Positions 48,604 to 59,481 of a stretch of DNA of 64,000 bases are shown here, piece by piece. How positions within the stretch are numbered: the first letter of the stretch is position 1; each line of letters starts with the position of its first letter. The position numbers and the translations under genes are program-made. The notes under the pieces were generated by a model that worked only from the letters and a program-made list of their open reading frames with translations, was not told the origin of the DNA and did no database searches. The DNA is from Nigrospora sphaerica. Taxonomy: Eukaryota > Ascomycota > Sordariomycetes > Amphisphaeriales > Apiosporaceae. The stretch covers positions 4,774,001 to 4,838,000 of the forward strand of contig JAGVVL010000001.1 in assembly GCA_018287875.1 (NCBI GenBank), given 5' to 3'.

Positions 48604-49307
48604 CCCTCCCTCTCCTCCCGGATCAGGTTCCATCTTGGGCCATCATCGTGACTTGGCTTTGCCTGGGTACACGTCGGACAGCAGCCGATATATCGGCCCC
48701 TCGGTAGCGTACATGGCCGTGTACACCCATGCATAGTAGAGCTTATACCAATGCTGGGCAAAGAGCTTGCCGATGGCCCATGACGACGGCTTCCAAGCCC
48801 AACCTCATGTCCACCCACCCCTGTGGTCCCATTTTGCTGGGGACCCCTGCTGCCTCTGGTCCCGCCTGGCCCCGCGACGATATCGGCCGGCACTGACTGA
48901 CAATTGTGACGCATCCTGGTCGTTGTCCACTCACATCGCCAGCCAGCAATATCCCACGGATGCATTCCAGCTTTGCAAGGGCACGTTTTTTTTGGTCTGA
49001 GCTAGCGCCTGTCTCATGAGATTTTGTCGATGCCCTTTTGCAAATTTAATTTCTACCCACCTCCTACCTAAGGCGAGTATGTACAATTGGTGTTTAGTTG
49101 CTTCCGGTAGGTCGGTAGGGCGTTCAACCCACCTTTACCTATGTACAGTTAGGATCCGGGCTGACGGGGCCTGGCGAATGCAACGGTGACGGGACATGGG
49201 GGCAATGTAACGATGCGCAAAGCAATCGACCGACCGACCTCCGGCCTAGTCATCCGTCATCGGTCACAGACAGCCGTATGTATGTATACACCAATCCGGG
49301 CTCGCCC

Positions 49308-49336
<29 letters not shown>
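49308..49336 (+). repeat. Homopolymer of 29 A
   Basis: Twenty-nine consecutive adenines. No retroelement ORF or clear target-site duplication is seen next to it, so a retroposon tail is only one possibility. Confidence 0.9.
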
Positions 49337-49340
<4 letters not shown>

Positions 49341-50682
49341 ACCAGCTGGTCGATCGCATAACACGGCAAAAACGCATCCCGAGTCAGAATTTTCAGGCTA
49401 CGAGCACGAGCTGCGATATCCAGCGAGCTAGTGGATCTCTAGGTACCTATGCCCCGCGGCACCCGGGGCTGGCAGATCGGGGCGACGACGGTACCTCGCA
49501 GTACTTGATGTTGTACCGGGGAGGGGCGAGTGCCCATGCTATATACCCATACAGGTATATACCTACATACTCACCTACGCCGTGCCTTTCCGTCCCGTCA
49601 ACTATGGACATACCCATGCGACCTGGGAAAACGCGTCTCTTCTCCCCCCCGCCCCGGCCCCCGCCCCCCGCCGAGGCCGGGAATCCCGTACTGCCTTCGC
49701 ATTCTGTATTCGCATGCCGACAGTCTTGGTATACCATACCGCCCTAGGTGAGTCACCCGGCACGACCCGCCGGTGTCGTCGTTCGGCCGTGGACAGTCAC
49801 CGCCTAAAAGGAACTAAAAGGAGAGGCATGTACGATGACCCAAGATCGATCAGATCCGCCAAGAGACTGTGGGGGGGAGGGAACAGACAAGGAGAGGGAG
49901 GGAGGCACCGTGTGTACGAAATAGTATGTAAGAGGTACACAGCTCTAATAAGCGTCCTCGTCTCCCTTGGGGACTCTTGCCAGATACGGCTGGGTCCGTC
50001 CAGGATAAGCCGGCAATGCCCTGGCTCCCCCGATGCGACCTAAACGACAAACAATGGCACAGGCCGCCGGGAACCCCCCCTCTCCTATCCCGTTTTGCCA
50101 TGTACGCCTGTACCTGGGCCGCCTGGGTATCCCCGACCTGGCTTCGGCCGGCTTCGGCTCATGGCTCCCGTGCGCGAGCAGCTTCACGCCTGAGATAACT
50201 AACCCCTCCCCCCCGGCATGCACCGCAAAAGGGCGCCGGTGCCTGTGTGTCCTTGCGCCATGTAACGGCGGCAGATCTGTAACCGCATTACGGGTAGCTG
50301 GCCCCCCCCGGCACAGTCCTTTCAAGACGGCCGGCCGGCAGCTTCAGCCTGCTACTGCCGTCGGGTCAAGACACTTAGCGATCCACCAGCCGTCCATTTT
50401 GGTGGCGTACCTACCCGTCGTCCCGTGGGCCTCCAAGCGGGCGAGGAGCGGGAAAGGAACCAATGCTCGCCAAACCAACGCGCGGGACCGACGAGCTCGA
50501 TGGGACCGCGTTGTCGGGGGTGCGGGAAAGGCGGGTTGTGCAAAACACCAACGGCTGATGTCAAAGTTGCATGTAGTACATTGTTATATACTTGGTATCC
50601 TGTGTGCGGAATAGGCGTGTACGTGTCGGGATGGGCGTGCCTCTCTCGTCTGCGTCGCTCTTCCCCCCGGGGCCCGAGGAGG

Positions 50683-51363
50683 TTACGGTTCCAATCTATA
50701 CTCGAGGACGATGAGATCGCACATCGCGCGGGAGCGGAGGTGGGCTTGGAGCTCCCTGCACTCGTCGTCGAGGAGCCGCAGCATGTCCAGGTTGGCCAGC
50801 GCGTCCTTGGCCTCGGGCGGTGTATTCCAGTCAACGACGGCGGTAATGTTGCAGAGACGCCTGGGCCGCTTCTGGCTGTCGGCCCTCGTCGCCTCCGCCA
50901 CCTCGTCGTCGTAGTCATCGTCGCCGTCATCGTTGTCGCCGTCGTCGCCGTCGTCGTCGGGGTGGTCGTCGCCCGACGCCGGCTCCGCGGGGTTGCCGGG
51001 GACCCCGTCGTCCAGCTCGTCCGGCGGCAACGGCGGCTCGTCGTCCTCCGACGTCCCCGTCTCGATGCTGGAGGTCCCGGACACGGTACTGAGGGACCCG
51101 GACGCGGGACTGGAAAACGCCGACCGCGTGTCCGAGGCCGCCTTCCTCCTCGTCCTCGTCCTCCTCGTCCTCCTCCTCCCTTCGGCTAGGGAAAAGTTGT
51201 GGACGCGGACGGGGCCGTGGGCTCTCTCGGCCTGCCTCCGGACTACCTCGCCCACCGTGTGCATGAGGCCCACGCTACTCTCCAGGTCCAGGTAGTTCTC
51301 CTCGACCTCGGTGCAGGCCGAGCAGCCCACGTGGCGGATGAGGGTGTGGATTTTTAGTGACAT
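50683..51363 (-). CDS. Hypothetical acidic protein
   Basis: Open frame of 226 residues from ATG 51363. The N-terminal part (RHVGCSACTEVEENY, then a helical stretch) and the C-terminal part (about 170-226, with DALANLDMLRLLDDECREL and MCDLIVLEYRLEP) look like folded protein. Between them lie an Arg-rich stretch (about 60-75) and a long Asp/Glu/Gly/Pro-rich acidic linker. No domain recognised. The 5' end is uncertain: upstream on the same strand, an ATG frame at 51768 leads to a strong donor (GTAAGC at 51568) and a polypyrimidine-rich acceptor at 51507, but no GT-AG pair joins that second exon to this frame in phase. It may be a 5' untranslated intron, a longer gene, or a separate one. Confidence 0.5.
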   Translation of the reverse strand: MSLKIHTLIRHVGCSACTEVEENYLDLESSVGLMHTVGEVVRRQAERAHGPVRVHNFSLAEGRRRTRRTRTRRKAASDTRSAFSSPASGSLSTVSGTSSIETGTSEDDEPPLPPDELDDGVPGNPAEPASGDDHPDDDGDDGDNDDGDDDYDDEVAEATRADSQKRPRRLCNITAVVDWNTPPEAKDALANLDMLRLLDDECRELQAHLRSRAMCDLIVLEYRLEP

Positions 51364-52401
51364 GTCTTTGGCTCGGTAGCCTGAGCAGCGCACCGGGGCT
51401 GACGGTGACCGCCCGGGTAACTTGGACGGGATGTAGAACCTCCCTCTCCGGCCGGCGCGCCTGGATTCTGGAGCCCAAGGAATCAGTAATGCCCGTGTTC
51501 ATGTCCCTGAAAGAAATGTGAATGCTGTGGTCATATCTGTTGGCTGGGGCGCGAGCCACGATGCTTACTTCTCAAGGTGCACCCGGGCTAAAGAGTGAAG
51601 CGCCACCCGAGGCAGAACCCCCCTCCCCAGAGATGACACCACGGCTTCCCGCTGTACGAAGGTTGCGCTTATCTTCTGCGCAACCTGCCCACCCAATTCA
51701 ACTAGGCGTTCGTCTGATGAGCCGCTCGGTCCTGCCCCGGTCTCGCCGAGTATGGATATTAAGCCCATTCGAGATAGAACATTCCGCTGGCGGTTGCCCG
51801 CCTCCAGCAGACAAGGTTACCTTTCGACATCCATGCGACAATGGGTGGGCCTCTAACGCGAACTTTCTTCGTGACCAGCTGCTAGGAAGGCTGGCTCCTC
51901 GGTCCGCTGCCTTTCGCGGTGCTTCTATTGCTGCCCTTTCCAGCCACAGGCCGAACAAAGGGCCGCCGGTTGTCCACCCCTTCACCCGCTCTCCCCTTCG
52001 CGCCTCTCTTACGTACTCACGCGCACGCACAGGCAGCAATGAAGCGCACGGTACGAGGGATTAGGTACCTCGAGGGGCGCCAATCGCTACAAGCTGGGTG
52101 CCCGGTCAAGTATGGTGTATTGCCGTTCCTGGTGCACTATACTGTCCTCCTCTGAGAGGTTCACGGCACAACTCCTGAGCTATCAAGGGGCAGCGCCCGC
52201 AGCACCAAACCAACCACAAACACGTGGACTCGTGCTCCGTCTGACACGCACCAACCATCGCCCATCATCTCCTTCTGGCGAGCACGGTGGTTATACCCAT
52301 TCGTTGCCAACGCCTCTCCTCATGCCCACCCTCCTGCTCCGGGCGCCTGGGTGGTGTCCATCGCGACAGCACCATACCTGGTAAGCGGAAACTCGGTATA
52401 C
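51364..52401. other. Intergenic region with a probable intron
   Basis: About 1 kb between npl4 and the acidic protein gene. It contains the candidate upstream exon (51569-51768) and intron (51507-51568) on the minus strand described with that gene; otherwise nothing recognisable. Confidence 0.45.
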
Positions 52402-54555
52402 TTAACTCTCCGCGTCGGGCGGCGGTGCGGGCCGGGGACGGCCCTGGTCATCTTTGCGTGCGCCGTTCAGCCTAAGGCCAGCAAGGCGTTTAGCGATGGG
52501 TTCACCAGTTGCCCTTCTTCCCGTGACGGAAGATATTGGGGCGCCAGCGTCGTCAACACCCCCGTCTCCACTGGGTTGACGAGGACGCTTGCGTCTGTTG
52601 CTGTGACTTTCGGGGATTGTCTCACCAGTCGATTCTACGATTGCCTCCAGCGTTTGCCAGCCAGGCATGGAGAATAGTCGGTGCATGGCGGCCAGATCGT
52701 TCTGTGTGGCGGTGCGGCAAAGAAGCGCCAGTTCGTCCTGTCAAGGAGCTGTCAGCCTCGTGTCCGCCAGCGCCCACGCGGGGAGCGTGGTCCCTTACCC
52801 TAGACAGCACGCCCATGTTGCCAACGTAGCACAGGAAATGAAAGTCGGAAAGCGACATGTTCTTCTTGCCGCCTCCAAGGTCCACGGCCTTCGCCACTGC
52901 CCCTGGCTGCTGACTCTCCGCCATGATTTCACGGTTCTCAATGGGAAACCCCGGCGTATTGAACTTGGGTTTGGGGTTGGCAGGGAAGCCGTGCGTGAGC
53001 GTCACGAAGAGATACTCGACGGGGAAAGAAGGCTTCGCGTTCTCCTGCACATTCGCGCCGTACTCGTTGATCCGGCGGTAAAAGACCTCGGGGATATACC
53101 TTGTTCGGCTCGTCGAACCGCCTTCTTCCTCCTCGTCGCGCACGAGCATCACGGTCGGGTCGGCCGAGGGCTCGACAATGTCGGCGCGGACCATCTCGAC
53201 CGCCTCGTTGGAGGCCTGGTACGCTGAAATGGCGATCTGCCCCGTCTCGTCCCCAGAGACGATGCACGTGACGGCATTGGAGCCGAACCGACCCGTGTCA
53301 CTCCACTTGGTCGGCTTCGGGTGTTGGGCCTGCAGCCGTGCGGCGTGGCAGACCTCGAGCGACGTCAGATAGTACGAGTCGGCATGCCTCTTGCAGACGA
53401 CGGACCCGTCCCCGGTGCCAGCGTCAAGCAGATCGGTGAAGATGCACCCCACGGGCTCGAGGCCGCAGTGCCGGGCAACCTCATTCACGGTGGCCTCGTT
53501 CTCAAACGGGTTCAACGAGATGCCGTCCGATTCATCCACCTGGGGTGGCTCGTATATGGCCTCGACAACGGCCTTGATTCCCAACGGGACCTCGGTGTAT
53601 TCTTCGTAGTGACCGTACAGCAAGCCCATCCTTTGGGTGCCCGTCTTGCGCCATGCGTCGATGAAGTCATTCACAATGTCAAATGACGCGAACTCGACGT
53701 GGTCCACCATGCGGAACGTCTGCGGCTGGAGGATAATGGCACTCGGCTGGCATTTGCTGCAGATGCCTTCGGGCCACTGGGGATGGCCGGCGCCGCAGTC
53801 GCTCTTGACCCGGAAGTACGGCTCGCTTAGGGGCGGGATGAAGGAGCTGCCTAGCTCGGGCTTGTTGGTTGCTGCGTTGACCTTCCGCAGATAGGCATGG
53901 AATGACAGGTACTTGATCTTCTTGTCGGCAAGATACTGAGCGTTGAAGGGATCCAGGGGCATGCAATAGTCGCACATGCCCTTGGGGCCGTGCTTGCACA
54001 TGGCGTCGCGCCCCCGAGGGATCTTGCCGTCCTTCTTATCTAACCGGTCATCGAGGAGCGACTGCTTGACCACTTCCCAGGGGTTTCGGATGTGCGTGGG
54101 AGAAATGAGGGGCGGCTGCTCTGTTGGCAGATGCTCGGTCGGCAGCACCGGCTTGCCGTTGAGCCGGTTGGTCGTCGAGGGAATGGCGGCGTCTGTGGTG
54201 GAGTGGCCGTTGGCGGCATCGCTCCGGTGTGCGTACGTAATGAATATGAGATCGCCATGTTTCAGACCGATCTGGCCGAGCTTGAAGGTCTGAATGTCGG
54301 CGAGCAGCTTCTTCTCGGCAGAAGCATCGGGGGCGTTGGACATGGCGATGGTGGCGGCATCAACAGTGTCTGGTAATTCGGCCACCAGCTGCCAGCATGC
54401 GAGCGCCCGTCAGCTACTTCACCTCAGCCGGCATCCGGTGCCGCGCCCCCTCCCCCTTCGTTCGGACTTACCTGGCGACCCAAGTCGGCGAATGTGTCAT
54501 TCTGGTCGATGGTGATTCTTTTCATGCCATCCGGCCCCCGCAGTCGCAACAACAT
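52402..54555 (-). CDS. npl4: Nuclear protein localization protein 4 (Npl4)
   Basis: Three exons: 54555-54472, 54388-52799 and 52737-52402, giving 669 residues. Introns are 83 bases (GTAAGT donor) and 61 bases (GTAAGG donor, CTGAC branch site). The first exon supplies the ubiquitin-like N-terminus ([16 protein letters not shown]). Then come two zinc-binding segments, [12 protein letters not shown] and [16 protein letters not shown], followed by an MPN-like domain starting at [15 protein letters not shown] with [11 protein letters not shown], and a conserved C-terminal helical motif ([18 protein letters not shown]) restored by the last splice. Npl4 with Ufd1 is the Cdc48 cofactor that recognises and helps unfold ubiquitylated proteins in ER-associated degradation and chromatin extraction. 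The MPN fold in this family lacks protease activity. Confidence 0.94.
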
Positions 54556-55734
54556 GTTGCTGTAGGCGCCCTGGATGGCTGGACTGAAAGGTAATGCGAA
54601 GGGAACCTCTGGGGGTTGGGCAGTTCGTTGCCGCTCCGATACGACGAGATGGGCGATGGAAGGACAGCCCTGGCAATGAATGAGAACAGACCGGCTAGAA
54701 TCGCGGCTTCCCCGTTTTATTTTGGAACTTGAAAAATAATAAAACCCCCCAGCGGGCGCGTGTAGAGTTTAGTATAGGGCGGAGAAGTCAGGACTATTGG
54801 GACGGTAGGTGTAGATAGATGATACTTGTAGATATTAGAACGTCGTCGAAGGCAGGTCCGCCAAAGAGGTAGAACTACGAGCCACTCCGCCGACACGCTC
54901 GCTGCCCGCACATATGGGATCTCTCAGGCACTGATGCAATGACGCGCTCCTGCGGTACCTTGCTGAAGTACCTTGGTAGCTACCTTGTGCTCACTTTCAT
55001 TGGGTGCCAGATGGGACAAATTGGAGCTGGCGTCATGCACGCCCCACCGGCGACAGCTCTCCCAAAGAACCAATCAAAATGCACAGTCGCTGGCCCAAGC
55101 TCTTCGTTCCAGAATGCATGTGCACCTGCTATCTGCTAACTAGGGCGATGCGATGGATGCATGAATGGATGTCCTTGCGAGTCTCGGGTGAATAGTATAG
55201 AAACCCTGGTCCGAATTAAATACTCAGGTAGCGAGTGAATTGATGAATAGAGCGGAGAGGAGCTGACTGAAGCCGCCAGCATACCCAGTATCGCCTCTAT
55301 TGTTCTATGTTGCAAAAACTATTTGACACCTCCACTTGCGCAGACAGACGGTCACAGGTTACGCTCGGCCACAGCGCCATTCTCGGCCGCTGTATTCACC
55401 CACCACGCTGTAGAATGGGTCGATTGCCAGACTGTCCATGCCCTGATAACGCCAGATAAAATCCTAGACATTCTTTGCCGCTCGACCCATGCGAGCCGGA
55501 GCCACTATCTGACGTACCTCCAAAGGCCTGCTGAGATTTTGGTTGCCTCATCGAGCTGGTGAACGCTCGGAACCGCTGTATTGTACATGAATAAATACCA
55601 AACAATGCCCCAGACGCGCCCCGTCGAAGGCAGGAGAGCATGGAGCCCAAAGCCCAGAGACCGAAACCCATTCCAAGCCCGGAGGTTGTACCGGGCCACC
55701 CTTCGTATCGTCCTTTGTCTGCCCACCTACTAAC
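54556..55734. other. Intergenic region, npl4 upstream / PWWP gene downstream
   Basis: About 1.2 kb. Short AT-rich patches near 54715-54840 could be part of the npl4 promoter. No gene or repeat recognised. Confidence 0.45.
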
Positions 55735-58019
55735 TTACGCAGCTGGCTCGACTGTGGCCGGCTGGGCTGCCGCAGTACCATCCTGATGCGTGTTAGCACC
55801 CGTTGTCGCCACTGGGCACACGGTTACGCTGCTGGGCGCTTACCTCTGCAGCCGGCTTCTCCTCCTCGGCCTTGGGGGGTGCCTCGGCCTCTTTGGGAAC
55901 TTCCTTGCTCTCGTCCGCTTTCACCTTCTCTGCCTTTGCCGACTCTTCAGCATCGCCAGCAGCCCCGGCACCGTTAGTGTCCTTGTCTACCGAGGGGGCA
56001 GCTTCCTTGCTGGGGACTCCATTAAGCCCGTTGGCAGGCGCAGCAGCCGGGGCGGGAGTTGTCGTGGGCTCGGCCGCTAGCGTTTTGTTCCACTTGTCCA
56101 GCAGGCTCTGCGAACGGGGCTTGAACTTGAACTCTTCCTCCTTGGGAACCCCCTCGAGCTTGAGGATAGCTTTGAGCACCTTGTTGATCTTGGTAGCTTT
56201 GATGATGGCGGCCTCGAGGTCGGGGAAAGTCTCGAGCTTGGCCAGGAATTCCGACATGGGCTTCATCTCATCCTCCTTGGGCTCCGAGTCCCGGTTCAGC
56301 AAGCCCTTCTGCAGTCTGTGGCGGAGGAAGAGAATCTCTTTCTGTGACGCGAGTGCCGTTAGCAATCCGGTTGACCAAGCGCATGTGCCGGAATGACCTA
56401 CCTCCTTGCGCAGGTGACGCTCCTCAGGTGTCAGCTCAGGCTCTTTGGGCGGGGCCGCCTTCTCCTCGGTCTTCTTGCCCTCAGCCTCCTTGCTGCCCTT
56501 GGCAGTCTTTGATTTGGTCTTGGGTGCCTTGACCGCGGATTCCTTGCCCGCCTGCGGCGACGGGGCGCCGTTGGCGGCCGCCTTAGGCGTGGCCGAGGTG
56601 GTCAACTTTATCTTTGGTTTCTTGACAGAGTCGGAGCGCTGGGGTGTCTGCTGCCTGTCAGCACGTAATCAAACGGTCCGGTCACGGGAGGGGGCTCGTA
56701 CACCGACTTCCTCGTCGGCCTTGCGCTTCTTCGCGGGCTTGGCCTTCTTCAGCGCAGCATCATCCTCTCCAATGTCGTCCAAGTCCATGTCGTCGTCATC
56801 CTCGTCAATAGCGACGGCCTCCGACTTCTTGCTTGACTTCTCGGCCTTCTCCTTCTTTGCCTGGGCCTTGGCCACCTTGGCCTCTTGATCGGCGATCTTG
56901 GCCTCTTGGAAGTCAAGCAGGAGTTGCTTGTAGTATTCCAGACTGTGCTGCTCGGCGGCCAGGTGGTGGGCTTGCTGGAGGTCCTTGCGCATCTTGGCAC
57001 TAATTTGATCGCGCACGATGCTGGGGTCGAGATCTTGAAGATCGGTGTTCCGGGTCCAGGAGCTACGTAGGAGGCCTGGGGTCAGCAGGGTCCGACGGTC
57101 AATCATAACAGGGCCACTCACAATTCGTTGGTGTGGAGGTACATGACGGGGAAGGTCCTGTCGGCGACACGCTTGCCCCCTTCGGCAAAGTCGAACCGAT
57201 ATGAGCCATCGGGGCGGGCAGCTGTGACGGGCCGGGTCGAAAGCATGGTTTCGGGCAGCATGTCCTCGTCGGCGATGATGACGGGCCACGGGGGGAAGCC
57301 CTTGAGCCTTGCGAAAAAGTGATCGCCCGGCTTGCAATCGACGTGCAGTATGCGGCCTTTGCTGGCCTTCTTGTTCAGTTTGCCCTTGGGCGTCGCGGCC
57401 CCGATGGACTTGCGGTGGGCTGTCGGCTGTGCCGAGCCGGCACCATTGGCCTCGGCCGCCGTCTCGCTCTGACCCGGCTGCGTGTCCACATCCATCTGGC
57501 TGGCTTTGTCGGAAGCGTCCTCCTTGTCGGCCGCCTTGGTGGCGCTGTCCTCATCTCTGGCTGGGAGCGCGCTGCCGTCGGCGCTCTCGCCTGCCTTGGG
57601 CGCATCGTCTTCGGGCTTGGAGTCCCTCATCTCGACGTCTTCGGAGGCAGCGGGTTTCTCGGCCTTATCGGTCGCAGCGGCCGCTATGGCAAGGGATAGC
57701 AATGTCAGTTGGGTTACGAGGTAGGAGACGTGGATGGGCCGACAAGCAGCCGTGTGATTGCGCCCGCGTCGGCATAGAAAGACGGGTAAGAAGGGGCCAG
57801 AGCGTGCAATGCAGCAAAGGTGCAGGGCAGAAAGTACTTGCCTTCGGTGGCCGCTGTCTTCTCGGAAGCACCGTCCTTGGGAACAGAAGACGGCGCGTCA
57901 TCCATCTTCACGTCGTCATCGGCGGCAGCGGCAGCGGGCGCAGTCGAATCAGCGGCGGCGGCAGCGCCGTCAACTTTTTCGGGTTGCTCGGGCGCGGACG
58001 ATTTCGCGACGTCGGCCAT
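55735..58019 (-). CDS. PWWP-domain chromatin protein
   Basis: Six exons: 58019-57842, 57683-57122, 57062-56702, 56650-56402, 56341-55844 and 55782-55735, giving 631 residues in frame. Intron 1 (158 bases) appears to use a GC donor (AAG followed by GCAAGT); the others are GT-AG. The 48-base last exon follows a GTGCTAAC branch site and ends DGTAAAQPATVEPAA. The N-terminus is Ala/Asp/Lys-rich and disordered; the PWWP domain (about 172-265) has DHFFARLKGFPPWPVI and NEFSWT; then come a charged coiled-coil region, Lys-rich linkers, and a helical region (about 451-540, KEILFLRHRLQKGLL to LLDKWNKTL) resembling a TFIIS/LEDGF-type helical bundle. PWWP domains bind methylated-histone nucleosomes. It may correspond to the NuA3-associated Pdp3 type; this is a suggestion only. 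Confidence 0.85.
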
Positions 58020-59481
58020 TGTGTTGGGAAAAGCGGGAGTAATGTGATGTGCAGACGTGAAGGTGCGAAAAGCTCGTGTGCGCTTGCTCCGTAACAAGTC
58101 GCGACAAATGTGAATGTGGGTCACCTGCCGCCTGTCACGAAACCAGGCGCGCGCGGTCGAGCAGCAATGATGTATGTAAGATGGAAGACGTGCTTTACGG
58201 CGCGGAAAACGCGTCGGGGCCCTCAAACAAGATGGCAGAGGGTACGGAAGATGGCAGTGAAGAGTTCCCGCCAATGAGTCTGATGCTGCGGTGCGGCAGT
58301 GGACGGCTCGGCTAAGAAGGTGAACTAGGCAGTGTCGGAATCCCGTACTGGAGGTGATGAGATGGATGCAAAGAACATTGACGAAGGTTATTAGGTAAAT
58401 TTCCCATGCGCGAGTGCTAGTCTCGAAAGTGGAGAGGTCAGGTCTGTGCTGCCATTTAAAAACAGCGAGCTGCTCGGCTGGCTGGCTGTTTTCCAAGCTC
58501 CCCGAGGCTGTTGCTGGAGTGTCTGGGGTGCGCGGTTGGAGAGGTAGAGAGAGAGTGGGTGGGTGAGTGGGTGGGTGTGTGTGTGTATGTTTGAGGGAGC
58601 GAGAGGGAGAGGAGGAAGAGAGGGAAGCGCGCGCGCGAGGCCGGGGAGACAAGAGAGAGAAAGCCATGAGGCGCCCCCGGCAACATGTCCCCCAGACAAT
58701 GAGACGAGGGGGTCGAGAACCGTTGTTGGTTCAAGACGGCTCTCTTTCTCTCGCTGTCCTTCTCCGTCGCGCTCCTCTTGCTTCTCCTCGTGGCTACCCC
58801 CCTCCTCCCAGTGCCCTGTCCTGTGGCACGTCGCCAACTCATACTCCGCCATGGGCCTCCAAGAGCCGTCGTCCCTCTGGCCCAGCTTCGGACGGCCAGC
58901 CGTCCCCCAGTGACTCGACCCTGGCCTTGCTTCTCATCCTCTCCGCCTCACCCAACACACGCGCACCCTGGGTGAAGATCTACCTACCCACTACCTCCCC
59001 TGCTGCGTTATAGGTAGCTTCACCTTGTTTACCTCGTGTACACAACGAACGTGGCCGCGGGTGGGCCAGCACGTTCCTCGGAGCTGACCATGGCCACCAA
59101 GCCTGTACCAGAAACGGCTTCTATCCCCAGGACGCCGGCCTTCACACACCCTGCGAAGCGGTTGAATAACCTGAGATGCAGAGCTAAGTTCAGCCTGCGT
59201 CTTCTTCCTGTGGGTTCAACCTCTCCTGCGCCCCTTCACTCGGCTGCCAGCCCAACAACCAACCGACACGAGGGTCGCATCATGGCAACGCGCCCGCGCC
59301 GCCCCCCGGCCGGCTCGAGCAATGCAACTGGGCGAAACAACAAACACGCCGCACTGTTATTCATCGGTATTCAGCGCCCACATCTCTAGCTATTTAGTAC
59401 AGTGAGTTTCGTCAATGAATCGACGGATGTGGCTTCCCACCTTCGCCTCTGTAGCGGCATCGGGCTTCCGTCCCGAGGTCC
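58020..59481. promoter_or_regulatory. Intergenic region, PWWP gene upstream / brr2 downstream
   Basis: About 1.5 kb holding the PWWP gene promoter and brr2 3' flank. It contains a GT/GA microsatellite (58541-58640). Open frames on the plus strand (for example 59036-59389) lack domains. Confidence 0.45.
58541..58640. repeat. GTGGGT/GT/GA microsatellite
   Basis: Consecutive GA, GTGGGT, GT and GAGGGA repeats followed by a GCGCGCGCG run. Confidence 0.75.

Larger units (their letters stand above)
47896..50682. other. Intergenic region upstream of arg-3
   Basis: About 2.8 kb with no convincing gene. It includes the arg-3 promoter, a CA-rich microsatellite (48302-48345), a CTG-type tract (48567-48603), a run of 29 A (49308-49336) and TACCTA/GTAC motif clusters (49060-49145 and 49440-49575). 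Confidence 0.5.

Noticed and set aside
51522..52064. 180-codon plus-strand frame between npl4 and the acidic protein gene
   Set aside because: No domain, and it overlaps a better-supported exon/intron signal on the opposite strand.
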